Source: Robiginitomaculum sp.
Lineage (GTDB): Bacteria > Pseudomonadota > Alphaproteobacteria > Caulobacterales > Maricaulaceae
Direction of reading: 5' to 3'
Length of the DNA: 6,475 bases
Assembly: GCA_002733735.2 (NCBI GenBank)
Contig: NVWT02000023.1
Coordinates: 14,277-20,751, forward strand
Of the stretch, positions 5,717 to 6,475 are shown in pieces (within the stretch, counting starts at the first letter, position 1; every line of letters begins with the position of its first letter). The position numbers and the translations under genes were made by a program. The notes under the pieces are model-generated. The model saw only the letters and a program-made list of their open reading frames with translations, did no database searches and was not told where the DNA came from.

Positions 5717-6247
5717 ATGGAAGCAAAGTGGTATATTGTTAATGCCTATTCCAATTTCGAGAAGAAAGTCGCTGAGGCTATTCGTAGAGAAGCTACGAAT
5801 AAAGACCTCGAAGATCATTTCGAAGAGGTTCTTGTACCAACCGAGGAGATTGTGCAGATGAAGCGTGGCCGTAAAGTCACATCTGAGCGTAAGTTTTTTC
5901 CAGGTTATGTGTTGGTCAAAATGGTAATGACTGATGATTCATATCATTTGGTAAAAAACACCCCGAAAGTTAGTGGGTTTTTAGGTCAGGGTAATAAACC
6001 CTTGCCGGTTTCTGCTGCCGAGGTCGAGAAAATTGTTGGCCGGGTACAAGAAGGAATTGAGCGTCCGCATCCAACAATTATGTTTGATATTGGCGAAAAA
6101 GTTAAAGTTCTTGATGGACCATTTCAATCTTTTGAAGGGTTGGTTGAGGAAGTTGATGAAGAAGCGGCGAGACTAAAGGTTGCAGTTTCCATTTTTGGGC
6201 GTGCAACTCCGGTCGAGCTGGAATATGGGCAGGTGGAGAAGCTGTAA
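5717..6247 (+). CDS. nusG: transcription termination/antitermination factor NusG
   Basis: This encodes 176 residues, the normal length for the short two-domain form. NusG binds RNA polymerase, suppresses pausing, and links it to Rho or, through S10, to the leading ribosome. The NGN domain spans about 1-115, with KWYIVNAYSNFEKKVAEAI at 4-22, FFPGYVLVKM at 60-69 and KNTPKVSGFLG at 80-90. The KOW domain spans about 125-176, with GEKVKVLDGPFQSFEGLVEE at 126-145 and FGRATPVEL at 160-168. The Shine-Dalgarno GGAGG (5700-5704) is within the end of secE. Neighbours are secE before and rplK after, the standard secE-nusG-rplK order. No defect is seen. Confidence 0.98.
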   Translation: MEAKWYIVNAYSNFEKKVAEAIRREATNKDLEDHFEEVLVPTEEIVQMKRGRKVTSERKFFPGYVLVKMVMTDDSYHLVKNTPKVSGFLGQGNKPLPVSAAEVEKIVGRVQEGIERPHPTIMFDIGEKVKVLDGPFQSFEGLVEEVDEEAARLKVAVSIFGRATPVELEYGQVEKL

Positions 6248-6275
6248 GGCTTGTTTATTTGTTCGAAAAATATTT

Positions 6276-6318
6276 GTGGGAGGTTTTTCCGTTTAAGTCC
6301 ATGGAAAGGCCGTACCAC
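6276..6318 (+). promoter_or_regulatory. stem-loop with GUA/GA internal loop in nusG-rplK spacer
   Basis: GTGG (6276-6279) pairs with CCAC (6315-6318). An internal loop follows, GA (6280-6281) against GTA (6312-6314). Then GG (6282-6283) pairs with CC (6310-6311), and TTTTTCC (6284-6290) with GGAAAGG (6303-6309, two wobbles), closing on a 12-nt loop. The GA/GUA combination is the sequence signature of the bulged-G (sarcin-ricin type) module. In E. coli the rplK-rplA mRNA is repressed by L1 at a leader site. A similar role here is inference from position. Confidence 0.5.
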
Positions 6319-6338
6319 GAACACTTGAAAATGAAAGA

Positions 6339-6351
6339 GGGCGTTTTGCCC
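6339..6351 (+). other. small GC hairpin before the rplK ribosome binding site
   Basis: GGGC (6339-6342) pairs with GCCC (6348-6351) around a GTTTT loop. It ends 3 nt before the rplK Shine-Dalgarno GGAG (6355-6358). It may help keep the binding site open or act with the larger upstream stem-loop. The stem is only four pairs, so its significance is uncertain. Confidence 0.3.
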
Positions 6352-6365
6352 GTTGGAGTGCTAAA

Positions 6366-6475
6366 ATGGCAAAGAAGATAAGCGGCTATATTAAGCTGCA
6401 AGTACCGGCTGGAGCGGCTAATCCGTCGCCACCAATCGGCCCGGCTCTGGGACAACGCGGAGTCAACATTATGGA
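6366..6475 (+). CDS. rplK: 50S ribosomal protein L11, N-terminal part
   Basis: Thirty-six codons and two further bases are present before the right edge; complete L11 is usually about 140 residues. The visible protein starts MAKKISGYIKLQVPAGAANP and continues SPPIGPALGQRGVNIM. This matches the L11 N-terminal domain, whose proline-rich PSPPIGPALGQ loop is the region touched by thiostrepton-class antibiotics. L11 binds the GTPase-associated region of 23S rRNA and helps RelA sense stalled ribosomes. GGAG (6355-6358) lies 7 nt before the ATG. The gap after nusG is 118 nt and structured. By analogy rplA, rplJ and rplL are expected downstream, beyond the window. Confidence 0.97.
   Translation, partial: MAKKISGYIKLQVPAGAANPSPPIGPALGQRGVNIM

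Noticed and set aside
5312..5818. 168-residue minus-strand open frame across tRNA-Trp, secE and nusG
   Set aside because: It is antisense to three confident genes. Its recognisable stretch (GRRDSNPRPSVLETDALPAE) is simply the translated complement of the tRNA, a known source of spurious proteins.
1..6475. CRISPR arrays, insertion sequences, phage or attachment-site signatures
   Set aside because: No direct-repeat arrays, transposase motifs or terminal inverted repeats were seen. The tRNA-Trp 3' end is not repeated downstream and is followed by core genes.

Overview
This window holds ordinary bacterial translation and secretion genes, very probably from an alphaproteobacterium of intermediate GC content. 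The evidence is the 123-residue S12 with an alphaproteobacterial-type N-terminus, the 391-residue EF-Tu with a short switch region (about residues 33-48), and the small single-span SecE. I cannot name the genus. The partial NnrS gene at the left edge suggests a respiring organism that meets nitric oxide, which fits a free-living lineage better than an obligate intracellular one. That last point is inference.

Layout. Bases 1-657 (minus strand) carry the N-terminal part of an NnrS-family membrane protein, which runs off the left edge. Bases 658-1026 are a 369-base divergent intergenic region. It has two TTGCC/GGCAA dyads on the nnrS side, a good sigma70-type promoter for rpsL (796-824), and a leader of about 196 nt that can fold into several hairpins. 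Bases 1027-3983 are rpsL, rpsG and fusA, followed by tuf (4015-5190); this is the classical str operon, with gaps of 12, 23 and 31 nt. A clear intrinsic terminator follows tuf (5196-5235). A 126-base spacer with a second dyad and a weak promoter candidate leads to tRNA-Trp(CCA) at 5362-5437. Then come secE (5493-5714), nusG (5717-6247, 2 nt after secE), a 118-base structured gap, and the start of rplK (6366 to the edge).

How the genes work together. S12 and S7 are small-subunit proteins, and EF-G and EF-Tu drive elongation, so the first block makes translation machinery. The second block joins a tRNA, the SecE translocon subunit, the transcription factor NusG and ribosomal protein L11, the usual entry to the rplKAJL-rpoBC cluster. 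In E. coli these two blocks lie at separate loci, each with its own tuf gene. Here they meet at a single tuf, as expected after recombination between two tuf copies.

No mobile element, CRISPR array or clearly new system is visible. The points worth a second look are the tuf junction, the multi-hairpin rpsL leader, the nusG-rplK RNA element with a GUA/GA internal loop, a perfect hairpin between the tRNA and secE, and the dyads upstream of nnrS.
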